Numbered from the stretch's first letter, positions 40,652-51,628 are shown. The stretch is 64,000 nucleotides of DNA from Methanosarcina thermophila TM-1 (GCF_000969885.1 NZ_CP009501.1:1240001-1304000); one strand, 5' to 3'. Notes: generated by a model from the sequence alone, not told the origin. Translations and numbers: made by a program.

Positions 40652-40850
40652 ACAGATGCTATAAAGTTGGAGTCTGCTTTTTGAAGTGGAATGAAAAATC
40701 CTAGAGTATGGGGGCTCTGTAAAATCCACGTCGTCTGGAGTTTCACAAACTTTTGCAGGAAGAAGAATCCACACCCCTGCTTTGAAAATACTTTAAGAAG
40801 AATAAGAGCTATATGAGGAATTATATACCTGCAACTTCTGGTAATTTAAA

Positions 40851-41216
40851 ATGAAACTGCTAACCGTATACGAAGAAATACAGCCCTATATTACAAAAGA
40901 TGGTTCAATTATTCGTGAACTCATGCATCCTTCTATCCACGGCAACTGCAGCCAGAGCCTTGCTGAAGCTACCGTGCCAGTCGGTGGAAAAACTCTCCTT
41001 CATAAACACCGCCTGACCGAAGAAATTTATCATGTTACGGAAGGCAGCGGAATAATGACTCTCGGCTCTGAAGAATTTGAGGTCAAAAAAGGAGATTCAA
41101 TTTGTATTTCTCCAGGCACTCCGCATAGAATTCAAAATACAGGAGACACAGCGCTGAAAATTCTCTGCTGCTGTGCGCCGGCTTATTCACATGAGGATAC
41201 GGAATTGCTGGAATGA
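40851..41216 (+). CDS. Cupin-domain protein
   Basis: A 121-residue single cupin with a full metal-binding motif 1 (LLHKHRLTEEIYHVTEGSGIM: two His, Glu, His) and motif 2 (PGTPHRIQNTGDTALKIL). The N-terminus ELMHPSIHGNCSQSLAEATVPVG is typical of a widespread subgroup sometimes annotated as mannose-6-phosphate isomerase-like. The end has a Cys triplet (ILCCCAPAYSHED). The substrate is unknown. It is convergent with the first NACHT gene, 18 bases away. Confidence 0.9.
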   Translation: MKLLTVYEEIQPYITKDGSIIRELMHPSIHGNCSQSLAEATVPVGGKTLLHKHRLTEEIYHVTEGSGIMTLGSEEFEVKKGDSICISPGTPHRIQNTGDTALKILCCCAPAYSHEDTELLE

Positions 41217-41234
41217 GCGAATAAAGTCACAAAA

Positions 41235-43430
41235 TCAGGTTTTTAAAAACTTTTCATCATTAAATAAGACAACTTTTGATCTCTCTTCTTTCTCGATATC
41301 ATATAGGATTTCAAATGCGGTATTAACTGAAAATTCATTGTCTGATTTCAGCAGGTCTTCCAGCTGCTTTTTATGTTTAACAGTACAAATTTTTCCAAGT
41401 GCTGCTGCCGCACTCATCCGCACATCTGAATCTTCATTTTCTAGGACTTCAATAACTATGCTTATCCCGGTGACTCCAATCCTTTCTAGACTTTTGATAG
41501 AATTTATTTTATCCAGTCTATACCTGGAATCAATTTTATCGGCAAGTAACGCACACAGTTTTTCCTTTGTTTTTTCACTTGCATTATTTACACACTTTGA
41601 AGCCAGGAAAAGCTCATCTTTTGAAATCATCGAATCCACAAATTCGTCAATAGAATCTGAATCCAGCATTTCAGAGGCGAATATCACAACTTCTTCCCAT
41701 TTTGGATGATTAAAAGCCTCTGATACATCAAATCCACTTTCAAAAAGCTCTTTTAGCTTTATAGCTGCAAAATATTCCTGAAAAGATTGGTGAATTCCGT
41801 ATGATACATAATTATCATTTCTATTAAGTATCCCAAGTTTGAAACAATCTTCAAGAATTACCTGCGGGCTGATTTTTCTGAATAAAGGATCTTCAGAGCT
41901 TCTCTTGACAAATTTGAGAGCTTCAGAATATTTACATGAAACTTCATTCCTGCACTGAAGTTTAAAATACAGGTCAGTCAGAGAGTTCTCGATTTGTGTT
42001 CTGTCTGCGCAGAGATATTTTCCTTTTTTTTCTTGATGACTGAAAAGAGTAGAAATAAAAGCTTCGTACAACTTAGAGCGGTTTGAAGGTAATAAGTCGC
42101 CAGCTTTGTCTTTTTGCTCCATAGCAACTTTGATGGCAATGTAAAGCATCATCGGGTTTGAGAGTATGGATTTTAGCTGTTGATTTTTAAAGATTTTGTC
42201 TTTGAGAGTATTTGCTAGTTCTTTATTTGAAATGCGGCGATTTATGAATATCCCTATTTTCTCATCGGTTAATTCTTCTAATTCCGAGACTTTGAAACTG
42301 CTTTTTATACTCTCAAAAAAGCCTGGTCTTGAAGAAATAACAAATCTGCAATTGTTGTAATCGGTGATGAAATTTGAGATCTTATCATGGGGATAAAACT
42401 CATCAGTAGGTGAAAGTAAGTCAAAGCCGTCGAGGAGAATAGTTGCTTTCCCTTTTAATATCGTTCTTAGAGTTTCCTCTGAGATTCCTTTCCCTTTGGC
42501 TTTCATAGTGACGTATGCGTCAAAAGGTTCCTTTATAAACCGCTCTTCAGCGATGTAAGAATTTAATTCAATGTACAGCGGAACGTTTTCGCTTTTTCCC
42601 TCAAGATAACTTTTAGCAAGAATGTAATTTAACCATCTAAGTGTAGTCGTTTTTCCAGAACCCGATTCCCCGGAAATAATAAGCTTCTCTTCTTTCTCAA
42701 CAAGTTCAAGCACTTCAAATTCTTGTGGTTTATTGTTTTCTCTATCACGAAATTTGAGAGTTATTGGCAGAATCTCTCTGGCTGAAAGTTCTGTATAGAC
42801 ATCACTGATTCCGTTTTTTCCTTCTTCGTCTAATATTTTGTTCAAGTATTTTTCTAATGATTTTTCGAAGTCTGCATCTAATTCTTTTCTACTCTGATCA
42901 GCTTTACTTTCATTTACCACTTCCTTTATTTCTTGAACTGTCTGAGAGATTTCTTGAACTGTTTTATCTGTTCGTTTTGCTAAGTTGAGTATAAGATAAT
43001 CTCTAAGTTCAGGTTCTTTTTCTATTTCGGCGTCTATTATCACAAAAAAGGAATTTAGGATTAGATCTGCATCTTCACGGGAGAAATCTTCCTCGCTGAA
43101 TACTTCAAAAAACTCTTGAATTAAAACATTTGAACAATCAAGTTTATCCGGGTTCATCAGGTATTCTCTGATTGCGTTTTCCACATTTTTCTGATGAAAA
43201 AAAGTATCAATCTGTATTCCATTTAATTTACATTTCTTATTCGAAAACTCTTCAATCGCCTTGTAATATACTTTCGAATATGTATCAAAAATTTCTCCAG
43301 GGATTCTCTTGGAAGAATCATATATTAGGTTAGCAAGATAGCCCAAAGCTAATTCTGAAAAAACCATCGTATCCCTGCTGTCAAAAGAATTTCTTCTCAG
43401 TTTCTCTATCAACTTCCTTATTAAAACCAT
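41235..43430 (-). CDS. NACHT NTPase with N-terminal helical domain and short HEAT tail
   Basis: A 731-residue STAND-type protein. Residues 1-~150 are a helical effector/sensor-like domain I do not recognise with certainty; ~155-205 look coiled-coil (KTVQEISQTVQEIKEVV). After the YTELSAREILPIT motif comes a NACHT module: Walker A GESGSGKTTT (Lys260), Walker B ATILLDGFDLL (~330-338) and sensor-like RFVISSRPGFF. A winged-helix/helical region (KLYEAFISTLF; YGIHQSFQEYFAAIKLKELF) follows, then two or three HEAT units (SVIEVLENEDSDVRMSAAAALGKI). It is a paralogue of the next gene. Cytoplasmic; defence or signalling is inference. Confidence 0.9.
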   Translation of the reverse strand: MVLIRKLIEKLRRNSFDSRDTMVFSELALGYLANLIYDSSKRIPGEIFDTYSKVYYKAIEEFSNKKCKLNGIQIDTFFHQKNVENAIREYLMNPDKLDCSNVLIQEFFEVFSEEDFSREDADLILNSFFVIIDAEIEKEPELRDYLILNLAKRTDKTVQEISQTVQEIKEVVNESKADQSRKELDADFEKSLEKYLNKILDEEGKNGISDVYTELSAREILPITLKFRDRENNKPQEFEVLELVEKEEKLIISGESGSGKTTTLRWLNYILAKSYLEGKSENVPLYIELNSYIAEERFIKEPFDAYVTMKAKGKGISEETLRTILKGKATILLDGFDLLSPTDEFYPHDKISNFITDYNNCRFVISSRPGFFESIKSSFKVSELEELTDEKIGIFINRRISNKELANTLKDKIFKNQQLKSILSNPMMLYIAIKVAMEQKDKAGDLLPSNRSKLYEAFISTLFSHQEKKGKYLCADRTQIENSLTDLYFKLQCRNEVSCKYSEALKFVKRSSEDPLFRKISPQVILEDCFKLGILNRNDNYVSYGIHQSFQEYFAAIKLKELFESGFDVSEAFNHPKWEEVVIFASEMLDSDSIDEFVDSMISKDELFLASKCVNNASEKTKEKLCALLADKIDSRYRLDKINSIKSLERIGVTGISIVIEVLENEDSDVRMSAAAALGKICTVKHKKQLEDLLKSDNEFSVNTAFEILYDIEKEERSKVVLFNDEKFLKT

Positions 43431-43464
43431 CTAAATTAATTCTTTCTATTATATTCGGGAAAAC

Positions 43465-43535
43465 GGGAAAAGCCGCTCGCTGGCAAGCGTGACGAGAACG
43501 ATCAGGATACAGCTAATAAGGTTGTTCTGCCTTAT
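43465..43535 (+). repeat. Dispersed repeat copy C (AGCCGCTC...AATAAGGTTRTTC)
   Basis: The ~60 bases beginning AGCCGCTCGCTGG and containing AGCGTGACGAGAACGA and AATAAGGTTGTTC match the reverse complement of about 62339-62400, with variation in the spacer parts. It lies between the two NACHT genes. Confidence 0.7.
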
Positions 43536-43631
43536 TTTTCCCTTTAATTTTCTTTTTATGCCTTTTTTCAGGCTTTAAGCAGTAAAAGTGAGAAAAGCAT
43601 CCTTTTTAGAAACAAAAATTTTATTTTTTTA

Positions 43632-46600
43632 TCAGCTACCACTGAAAAAAGTGTCCTCTGGACACTCCCACAAATGGGTCTTTAAGATTTCATTCATCTC
43701 GATGCCCTCAAGGATCTCAAAAGCAAGGTTTGCCACGAATTCATTTTCTGAGTCAAGTAAAGCCTTCAACTTCACTTCATCCTCTTTAGTACAGATCCTT
43801 TTTAGAGCCCCTGCCGCTTCGGCTTTTACAAAGCGGTTCCAGTCGTAAAGGGTATTTATAAGAGGTTCGATAGACCTTTTCGGTTTTATCCTGCCGAGAG
43901 CTTTTGCGGCAGCCAGCCGGGTAAAATCGTCCGGATCCTCAAGAGCAGCAATAAGCTGATCCACCGCATTTGAGGCTTTAATCCTGCCAAGAGCTTCGGC
44001 TGCTCCCGATCTTCCTTCATTGTTTCTATCCATCAGTGCGTCAATAAGGGGTTCTACAGCTTTTTTGGATTTTATTTTTCCGAGGGATTTTGCAGCTTCC
44101 TCTTTTACGGAGCCGTTGTCATCAAAAACCAGAACCTCTATAAGGGGCTGCAGGGCTTCTTTTGACCTTATCCGACCCAGGGTTACGGCTGCAAATCTGC
44201 GTACAGTTGCATCTCTGGATTTGAGTGCATTGATTAACGGGGAAACCGCCATCTCACAATCAAAAAATGGCAGTGACTCGGCTGCAAGCCTCCTGACTTC
44301 ATCATCTCCACTATCAAGGGCGCGGATCAGGGACTCAAAAGCTCTTTTGAGCCTGCTTTCCGACAGATTTTGCAGGGCTTTTGCGGCTTCCCTCCGCACA
44401 AGCTTATCTTCGTCTTTGATCGCATGATCAATGAAATCAAAGATTCTATCCGATATCCAGTCAGGGATGCCGTCAGGATTTATCTTGCCCAAAGCTCTTA
44501 CTGCCCCCTGCCTTGTAAGATTATTCCCTGACTTAAAAATCCGAATGAGCGGTTCAAAGACTTCCTGCGATTCAAACTGCCCGAGTGCGTTTGCCGCTTC
44601 CTTCCTGACAAAACGGTTTTCATCTCCCAATGCAAAAAGAAGTGGAACAATAGCTTTGCGGACCTTCATTGCGCCCAGAGCTTTTGCAGCTTCCAGTCGG
44701 ACTAAATGGCTCTCATCATGGAGTTTATTTATCAGGGTTTTAGCCGCCATTTCAGACCCTATTTCCCCTAAGGACTCTGCGGCTGTCTTCCTTACAAACT
44801 CATCCTCGTCCCAGAGCGCGGACACAAGGGGATCGAGGGCTCTTTCCGACCCTACCATGCCAAGTCCCTTCGCGGCTTCCCGACGGACAAAGCGGCTTTT
44901 ATCCCCAAGCATATCAACAAATGTGCCTGATATTTTATCTGATCTTATTTCTCCAAGTGCTTTTGTGGCGATCCAGCGTACAAATTCATCCTCATCCTTC
45001 AGGGCATTTATAAACAATTCAACCGCTTTTTCCGATCTCATCTGACCAAGAGCCTCGGCAGCGCCCATCTGGACAAGCTTGTCTTCTTCCTTAAATGCTT
45101 TTATAAGAGCTTCTGCAGCTTTCCTGGAATTTGTCCTGCCAAGCGCACCTACAGCCCCTATACGGACGAAATCATCATTAGCCCCAAGTGCGGAAATAAG
45201 GATTTCCAGAGCCTTCTCTGATCCTATCTGCATCAAAGCTTCCACAGCCTGCAGACGGACAGTCCGGTTCTTATCTTCAAACATACTCCTGAGCAGTTCG
45301 ATAGCTCTATCGGAACCTATCATCCCAAGAGACTTTACAGCCTCTATACGCACAGAGTAATCCTCATCTTTTATTGCAGCCTCAAGCGGAGCGAGCGCTG
45401 CCTCAGACCTTGTTTCCCCAAGCACCTTTGCAGTTTCTCTTTTTATCCCTATGTCCTTATCTTCAAGAGCTCCTAAATTGGCTATGATTCCACAGGTACC
45501 CAGCCTCCCCAGACTTTGAACCGCCCTTACTTTCTCTCCGATGTATTTACTGTCAAGTTTCCTGGAAAGCAACTCGCACAGTTTCTCTTTTGTCTTAGCA
45601 CTGGCTCTCAAAGTACATTTTGAGGCTAAATCTAGGTTTCCACTTGAGATTATTGAGTTTACAAGTTCATCTCCTGACTCGACTAACTCCGAGGTAAGTA
45701 CTATTACGTTATCCCATCTCGGATTCCTGAACGTCTTTGAGATGTCCATTCCGCTTTCAAGGCACGCTTTCAGCTTTAACGCCGCAAAATATTCTTGAAA
45801 AGATCGATTTATTCCGAACCTTATTTCGGATCTCTTTCTTATAAGGAGTCCGATCCCCATGCAGGATTGAAGAAGCTTTCTGGCTCTTGCTCTTCCAGAC
45901 CTGCCGCACTCAATATACCTTTCTGCCACTTCAAGAGCGTAGCTATACTTACATGAGATCCTGTTCCTGCACTGGAGTTCAAACGACAGATTCATCAGGA
46001 AATTTTCGATGTTTGTTTTTCCAGTACTCAGTTCCTGAGAATCTATTCTTCCACGAGGAATTTTTTTATGATTCGTTCTATCAGAACTTATCTTTAGATG
46101 AAATTGGTTTCGAGATTTGAAAAACTCCTCTCTTAACCTGCTATTCTCAAAAAGCTCAGAAACGAAAGCCTGATAGATTTCCGTATCGTTCGAGGGAACA
46201 GAACCTTCAAGGGTAAAGCATTGAGCGCCTACAGCCTTTTCCTTTGTTTCCATATGTACTGTTGAGAGTTTGATCCAGATATAAAGCAGCAGAGGGTTTC
46301 GAAGGACTGGTTTCGAATGGACCTCACTCAAACTCCTGGCTGTCAAAAGCTTTGCCTGTCTCTTATTGGGGACATTCTTTGCTATAAACAACCTGATTTT
46401 CTCATCAGTTAATTTTTCAAGCTCCGACAGTGCAAATGTACTTTTCAAACTGTCAAAAGGCTCGGGTCTCGAAGCAACAACGTATCTGCAGTCTTCATAC
46501 TCGGAAATAAAATCAGAAACCTCATCAAAAGGTGAAAATTCATCCGAAAGTGTGAGCAGGTCAAGCCCATCTAACAGCAGCAGGGCTTTTCCTTCGAGCA

Positions 46601-47012
46601 ATTTCTTAAAATCTGCCTCAGAAATGCCTTTTTCCTTTACTTTCTTTTTTAAGTAGTTGTAGAAAGAACCCTTAACGTAGGAATCAAGTGCGACATAGAT
46701 CGGGACAAATCCTTCCTTTCTCAGGAGGTACTGCCTGGCATAGACAGTACTCAGCCATTTGAGGGTTATTGTCTTTCCCGAACCTGCACCTCCGTAAATT
46801 ATCAGATGCTTCTCTTTTTCTACAATTTGTGAGATTTCAAAGTCGTAGGCAAGAGAGACCTTTTCTTCGAAAAGCCTGCGGGTAATTGGTAATATCTCTC
46901 TGGCAGATAATTCTACATAATTACAGATTTTATCCTTATCTTCCAGTATTATGTTTTTGAGGTACTTTCCCAGGTCTCCGTTTAAGCCGCTTTCAGTTAC
47001 AGATATAGACAT
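43632..47012 (-). CDS. NACHT NTPase with about 18 HEAT/PBS-lyase-type repeats
   Basis: A 1126-residue protein from ATG 47012 (GGGGG seven bases upstream); ATG 47039 is possible. Only ~30 residues precede the YVELSAREILPIT motif shared with the neighbouring NACHT gene. The NACHT module has Walker A YGGAGSGKTIT (Lys80), Walker B LLLLDGLDLL (~144) and YVVASRPEPF; then helical sequence with FGINRSFQEYFAALKLKACLES. From about residue 510 to 1110 there are ~18 repeats of ~31 residues of the form PLI-AL-D-D-VR--AA-ALG-IGS--A, a HEAT solenoid for ligand or protein binding. Such architecture marks sensor ATPases; target unknown. Confidence 0.92.
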   Translation of the reverse strand: MSISVTESGLNGDLGKYLKNIILEDKDKICNYVELSAREILPITRRLFEEKVSLAYDFEISQIVEKEKHLIIYGGAGSGKTITLKWLSTVYARQYLLRKEGFVPIYVALDSYVKGSFYNYLKKKVKEKGISEADFKKLLEGKALLLLDGLDLLTLSDEFSPFDEVSDFISEYEDCRYVVASRPEPFDSLKSTFALSELEKLTDEKIRLFIAKNVPNKRQAKLLTARSLSEVHSKPVLRNPLLLYIWIKLSTVHMETKEKAVGAQCFTLEGSVPSNDTEIYQAFVSELFENSRLREEFFKSRNQFHLKISSDRTNHKKIPRGRIDSQELSTGKTNIENFLMNLSFELQCRNRISCKYSYALEVAERYIECGRSGRARARKLLQSCMGIGLLIRKRSEIRFGINRSFQEYFAALKLKACLESGMDISKTFRNPRWDNVIVLTSELVESGDELVNSIISSGNLDLASKCTLRASAKTKEKLCELLSRKLDSKYIGEKVRAVQSLGRLGTCGIIANLGALEDKDIGIKRETAKVLGETRSEAALAPLEAAIKDEDYSVRIEAVKSLGMIGSDRAIELLRSMFEDKNRTVRLQAVEALMQIGSEKALEILISALGANDDFVRIGAVGALGRTNSRKAAEALIKAFKEEDKLVQMGAAEALGQMRSEKAVELFINALKDEDEFVRWIATKALGEIRSDKISGTFVDMLGDKSRFVRREAAKGLGMVGSERALDPLVSALWDEDEFVRKTAAESLGEIGSEMAAKTLINKLHDESHLVRLEAAKALGAMKVRKAIVPLLFALGDENRFVRKEAANALGQFESQEVFEPLIRIFKSGNNLTRQGAVRALGKINPDGIPDWISDRIFDFIDHAIKDEDKLVRREAAKALQNLSESRLKRAFESLIRALDSGDDEVRRLAAESLPFFDCEMAVSPLINALKSRDATVRRFAAVTLGRIRSKEALQPLIEVLVFDDNGSVKEEAAKSLGKIKSKKAVEPLIDALMDRNNEGRSGAAEALGRIKASNAVDQLIAALEDPDDFTRLAAAKALGRIKPKRSIEPLINTLYDWNRFVKAEAAGALKRICTKEDEVKLKALLDSENEFVANLAFEILEGIEMNEILKTHLWECPEDTFFSGS

Positions 47013-47282
47013 AAAGCCCCCACAATTTATAAATGGCATTCCCTATCCCGGTTCTATTCTTTTTGTCAGGGGACCCTCTTTATATTTACTCTTATTCGGT
47101 ATGCATCCGGAAGCATCTCGAGGTTGTCAGTAACCGATTTACAGGTTGCTTAATACAGCTGAGATAGAATACGCATGATATATCTATAAAGACTGAGTAT
47201 CTGGCATGGGCGCATTTAGAAATTCTTCAATCATCGGAACCAGCCAATCAGCACGATCTGTTACCCCTTATGCCCCTTTATA

Positions 47283-47705
47283 TCACTCCTGAGGCACAAC
47301 AGCAATAGCGTCCATTTCCACAAGGAAATCAGGATTTGACAGTCCCGACACAAACATAAAGGTGATTGCAGGCGGATTGGGCCTGTTACCCCATACCTGC
47401 TGGAATACCTCAAAACCCGGCTGTAAAGGTTGCCCCTGAACAATATACACATTCCACTTAATAATGTGCTCCAGTTTAGCGCCAGCAGCTTTCAGTGCTG
47501 TTTGCAGGTTGGCTAAAACTTGCTCAGTCTGCTGTCTAATATCGCCTTTTCCAACAATTTTCCCGGAGGCATCAACCGCATCTTGCCCCCCGATGTAAAT
47601 CGTTTTTACCTTACCGGTTACAACAATCACATTAGTGAATGCCGGGTTTTTAGGCAAACCATCTGGATTTATGTACTGGATCTGTCCCTGAGTAGAATTA
47701 TTCAT
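47283..47705 (-). CDS. RidA/YjgF family protein
   Basis: A 140-residue Rid-family protein starting at ATG 47705 with GGGAGGGG upstream. Family features are YIGGQDAVDASGKIVGKGDIRQQTEQVLANLQTALKAAGA, IIKWNVYIV, and the C-terminal PPAITFMFVSGLSNPDFLVEMDAIAV. RidA hydrolyses reactive enamine/imine intermediates; the catalytic Arg of RidA (in a RPAR-like motif) is not obvious here (GNRPNPPAITF), so this is probably another Rid subfamily. It is transcribed alone. Confidence 0.9.
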   Translation of the reverse strand: MNNSTQGQIQYINPDGLPKNPAFTNVIVVTGKVKTIYIGGQDAVDASGKIVGKGDIRQQTEQVLANLQTALKAAGAKLEHIIKWNVYIVQGQPLQPGFEVFQQVWGNRPNPPAITFMFVSGLSNPDFLVEMDAIAVVPQE

Positions 47706-48021
47706 ACTTAAACCCCTCCCCATTATCTAATTCCTTTGACCTTCTGCTCTGAGTGAGTCGAGAATAACATTGTCCCATTATTATAGTACAGCATCCTGCA
47801 AAAAGCTACTCTCAGGGAAGAGATTACAGGCATCTATTAACAAAGGTTTATAAGAAGCTTGAGAATTTATTGCCTACCCCTCGATGAAACCAATTCCATT
47901 ATAAATTGAGTAGATCATCGAGGATTTATTTTCGCCTTTCATGGAAAAAGTAAATTTCAGATTTTTGAGCTGAAATCTGAATAGATATATTAACTTTTTA
48001 AAGTTATTTATACATAACCCC

Positions 48022-48588
48022 TTATTTTTTTCCTATAAGTTCAAGGACATCACATAATTTTTTTGTGGTCTCAAGCACAGTTTGCATTCCAAGGTTGTCC
48101 TCTTCTACCGGGTTCCAGGTGATTCCTCCAAAGTGGGCATTATCACCAACAACTATCATCCCGTGAATGTGCATCCAGTCATGAATTGATTGAATTGTTT
48201 TTTCCTGCCCTCCATTCCTTGAGCCTCCGACTGAAAGGGCTGCTCCGACTTTATTCTTGAGCGCCATATCTTTACGGCGGAGGAGAACAGAACGGTCAAA
48301 AAGGGCTTTTAGCTGGGCAGGGTAATTTCCCATATACACTGGAGCTGCTACGACTATGCCGTCTGAACTCCTCATTTTTTCATAAACTTCTTCCATATCG
48401 TCATCAATTATACAGGAATCTTGTTCTCTGCAGGCTCCACAGGCTTTACAGGGGGCGACTTCTAAATTGGAGATAAAAACAGTGTCGGTCTCAAAGCCCC
48501 TTTCATTTGCAACTTTAAGGACGGCTTCGATCATTTTCTCACAATTTTGGCCCTTTCGTGGGCTACCTGAAATTCCCAGTATCTTCAT
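48022..48588 (-). CDS. Iron-sulfur flavoprotein (NADPH-dependent FMN reductase fold)
   Basis: A 188-residue flavodoxin-like protein. The FMN phosphate loop is GISGSPRKGQN, and the compact cysteine motif CKACGACREQDSC (C-x2-C-x2-C-x5-C) binds the [4Fe-4S] cluster characteristic of Methanosarcina iron-sulfur flavoprotein. Further FMN contacts are APVYMGNYPAQLKALFDR and SVGGSRNGGQE. Isf-type proteins pass electrons from ferredoxin to O2, H2O2 or unknown acceptors. ATG 48588 is favoured, with GGAATGATT just upstream; ATG 48597 is possible. It is divergent from pta, fitting a link with acetate metabolism. Confidence 0.93.
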   Translation of the reverse strand: MKILGISGSPRKGQNCEKMIEAVLKVANERGFETDTVFISNLEVAPCKACGACREQDSCIIDDDMEEVYEKMRSSDGIVVAAPVYMGNYPAQLKALFDRSVLLRRKDMALKNKVGAALSVGGSRNGGQEKTIQSIHDWMHIHGMIVVGDNAHFGGITWNPVEEDNLGMQTVLETTKKLCDVLELIGKK

Positions 48589-48749
48589 TGAAATCATTCC
48601 GGTATTCTTTTATATCAATTTATCATTTATATTCAGTAATATTGTCTTAAGTATTGCGTACGTGATATAAAAATAATCCAGATTGTTATATATTTCGGGA
48701 AAAGGAGTTGTACATAAAAATTTGCTGGCAGTCTGAGATATATATTTTT

Positions 48750-48800
48750 TATTTTTATATATATATATCACTATACCTTTTACGTAAATTTATATATCAA
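48750..48800 (+). promoter_or_regulatory. AT-rich promoter region of pta
   Basis: Two TATA-like stretches are visible, TTTATATATATATATCA (48753-48769) and AATTTATATATCA (48787-48799), upstream of the pta start. A strong AGAGGAGGTTG ribosome-binding site lies at 48830-48840. Which TATA element is used cannot be told. Confidence 0.5.
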
Positions 48801-48846
48801 GACCCAGCTAACTTAAACTACTCTAATTATAGAGGAGGTTGGTTGA

Positions 48847-49848
<1,002 letters not shown>

Positions 49849-49968
49849 ATATGAATGTTTGATTAATTACGAACAATTTAGGAAGCTTTTTATTAACTCT
49901 CATATATAATATTATCTAACGTAAAATCCTAATGTAGATAGAAGCAATGTATGAACTGGGGTTTGAAC

Positions 49969-51195
49969 ATGAAAGTACTTGTTATAAATGCGGGCAGCTC
50001 GTCCCTCAAATACCAATTAATTGACATGACCACCGAATCAGCTCTTGCAGTAGGTCTCTGTGAAAGGATAGGTATTACAGACTCAATTATTACCCAGAAG
50101 AGATTTGATGGCAAGAAACTGGAAAAGACTACTGACTTCCCCAACCACAAAGTAGCTATGGAAGAGGTTGTCAAAAGTCTTACCGATCCGGAATTTGGTG
50201 TCATAAAGGACATGAGTGAGATTAACGCTGTAGGGCACAGGGTTGTGCATGGTGGCGAGAAATTTACTTCTTCGGCTTTAATTGACGAAGATGTAGAGAA
50301 GTCTATAGAGGAATGTTTTGATCTGGCTCCTCTCCACAACCCTCCAAACATGATGGGTATCAAAGCCTGTCAGGAACTCATGCCTGGAGTCCCAATGGTT
50401 GCCGTGTTTGACACAGCATTCCACATGACAATACCAAAATATGCCTACATGTATGCTCTGCCATACGAACTGTACGAAAAATACGGGATCAGGAAATACG
50501 GTTTCCATGGAACCTCCCATATGTATGTTTCTAGAAGAGCTATTGCTATGCTTGGAAAACCCGCAGAGGAAACTAAAATTATCACCTGTCACCTCGGGAA
50601 TGGTTCAAGCATTACAGCTGTCAAAGGCGGAAAATCTGTTGATACAACAATGGGCTTTACTCCGCTCGAGGGAGTTTGCATGGGTACCAGATGTGGTTCA
50701 ATTGACCCTGCAGTCGTCCCCTTCATAATGGAGAAAGAAAACCTCTCTACCAGAGAAATCGACACCCTTATGAACAAGAAGTCGGGTGTGCTCGGAATCT
50801 CAGGAGTCAGCAACGACTTTAGAGACCTTGACGAAGCAGCCTCCAAAGGCAATGAAAGAGCAAATCTTGCCCTCGAAATCTTCGCCTACAAGGTTAAGAA
50901 AGTTATTGGTGAATACACAGCTGTTCTCGACGGCGTCGATGCAATAGTTTTCACCGCAGGCATTGGAGAAAACAGTGCAAGCATCAGAAAGAGAATCCTT
51001 TCGGGTCTTGAGAACTTTGGAATAAAGATTGACGAAGAAAAGAATAAGATAAGGGGACAGGAAATCGACATCTCCACCCCAGATTCAAAAGTCCGGGTCT
51101 TTGTTATCCCGACCAATGAAGAGCTTACCATTGCAAGGGACACAAAGGAAATTGTTGAGACCGAAGCTAAACTGCGCAGCTCTATACCTGTCTGA
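49969..51195 (+). CDS. ackA: Acetate kinase
   Basis: A 408-residue enzyme that phosphorylates acetate with ATP. Starting at ATG 49969 the catalytic residues fall exactly at the M. thermophila numbering: Asn7 ([12 protein letters not shown]), Arg91 (GHRVVHGG), His123 (APLHNPPN), Asp148 (VFDTAFH), His180 (FHGTSH) and Arg241 (MGTRCGS). An in-frame ATG at 49951 would add six residues and is not needed. CATATATAAT at about 49900 may give ackA its own promoter besides pta. A strong hairpin terminator follows. Confidence 0.98.
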   Translation: MKVLVINAGSSSLKYQLIDMTTESALAVGLCERIGITDSIITQKRFDGKKLEKTTDFPNHKVAMEEVVKSLTDPEFGVIKDMSEINAVGHRVVHGGEKFTSSALIDEDVEKSIEECFDLAPLHNPPNMMGIKACQELMPGVPMVAVFDTAFHMTIPKYAYMYALPYELYEKYGIRKYGFHGTSHMYVSRRAIAMLGKPAEETKIITCHLGNGSSITAVKGGKSVDTTMGFTPLEGVCMGTRCGSIDPAVVPFIMEKENLSTREIDTLMNKKSGVLGISGVSNDFRDLDEAASKGNERANLALEIFAYKVKKVIGEYTAVLDGVDAIVFTAGIGENSASIRKRILSGLENFGIKIDEEKNKIRGQEIDISTPDSKVRVFVIPTNEELTIARDTKEIVETEAKLRSSIPV

Positions 51196-51218
51196 AGTCA
51201 GTTCAGTATCTGTCTGAA

Positions 51219-51260
51219 GTAAAGGAGCCTTTTCTCCTTTACCTTTCCTTTTTTTAAGTT
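51219..51260 (+). terminator. Hairpin terminator after ackA
   Basis: GTAAAGGAG (51219-51227) pairs perfectly with CTCCTTTAC (51234-51242) over a six-base loop, and CTTTCCTTTTTTT follows. This is a strong intrinsic-type terminator ending the pta-ackA transcript. Confidence 0.85.
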
Positions 51261-51315
51261 AAAACAATACTTTCTGCTGAAATTTTTAAATATTATTTTC
51301 TTTTAAATTAAGCTT

Positions 51316-51497
51316 TGTTCCTAATATTTTATTCCTGATATTTTTGTTCCTGATATTTTTGTTCCTGATATTTCTGTTCTAATATCCTTATTCCTGATAT
51401 TTTTGTTCCTGATATTTCTGTTCTAATATCTTTATTCCTGATATTTTTGTTCCAGATATTTTGTTCCTAATTCCTTGTTCCTATATACCTTTGTTCC
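51316..51497. repeat. Degenerate 15-base tandem repeat (TTCCTGATATTTTTG)
   Basis: About a dozen head-to-tail units related to TTCCTGATATTTTTG, with shorter variants (TTCTAATATC, TTCCAGATATT) interspersed, fill most of the gap between ackA and the acyl-CoA synthetase beta gene. The remainder of the 430-base gap shows no gene. Confidence 0.85.
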
Positions 51498-51628
51498 GAA
51501 TCTCTTTTCTTCTGTCCGTCTGCGTTTTCCCACATTTTCGAAAGTTAACTTTCAGCTTTTTAGAACTGCTATATTATCAAAAAATTAATACTCTTAAAGA
51601 ATAACTGTCCATAAGGTATGGTATAATT

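Noticed and set aside
44020-45360. Long open frames on the plus strand opposite the large NACHT-HEAT gene
   Set aside because: They are antisense shadows caused by the periodic HEAT repeats; their own sequence is Ser/Ala/Leu-biased and periodic at 31 residues.
51316-51497. A possible CRISPR array
   Set aside because: Units are 15 bases, contiguous and degenerate, with no unique spacers. No cas genes are in the window.
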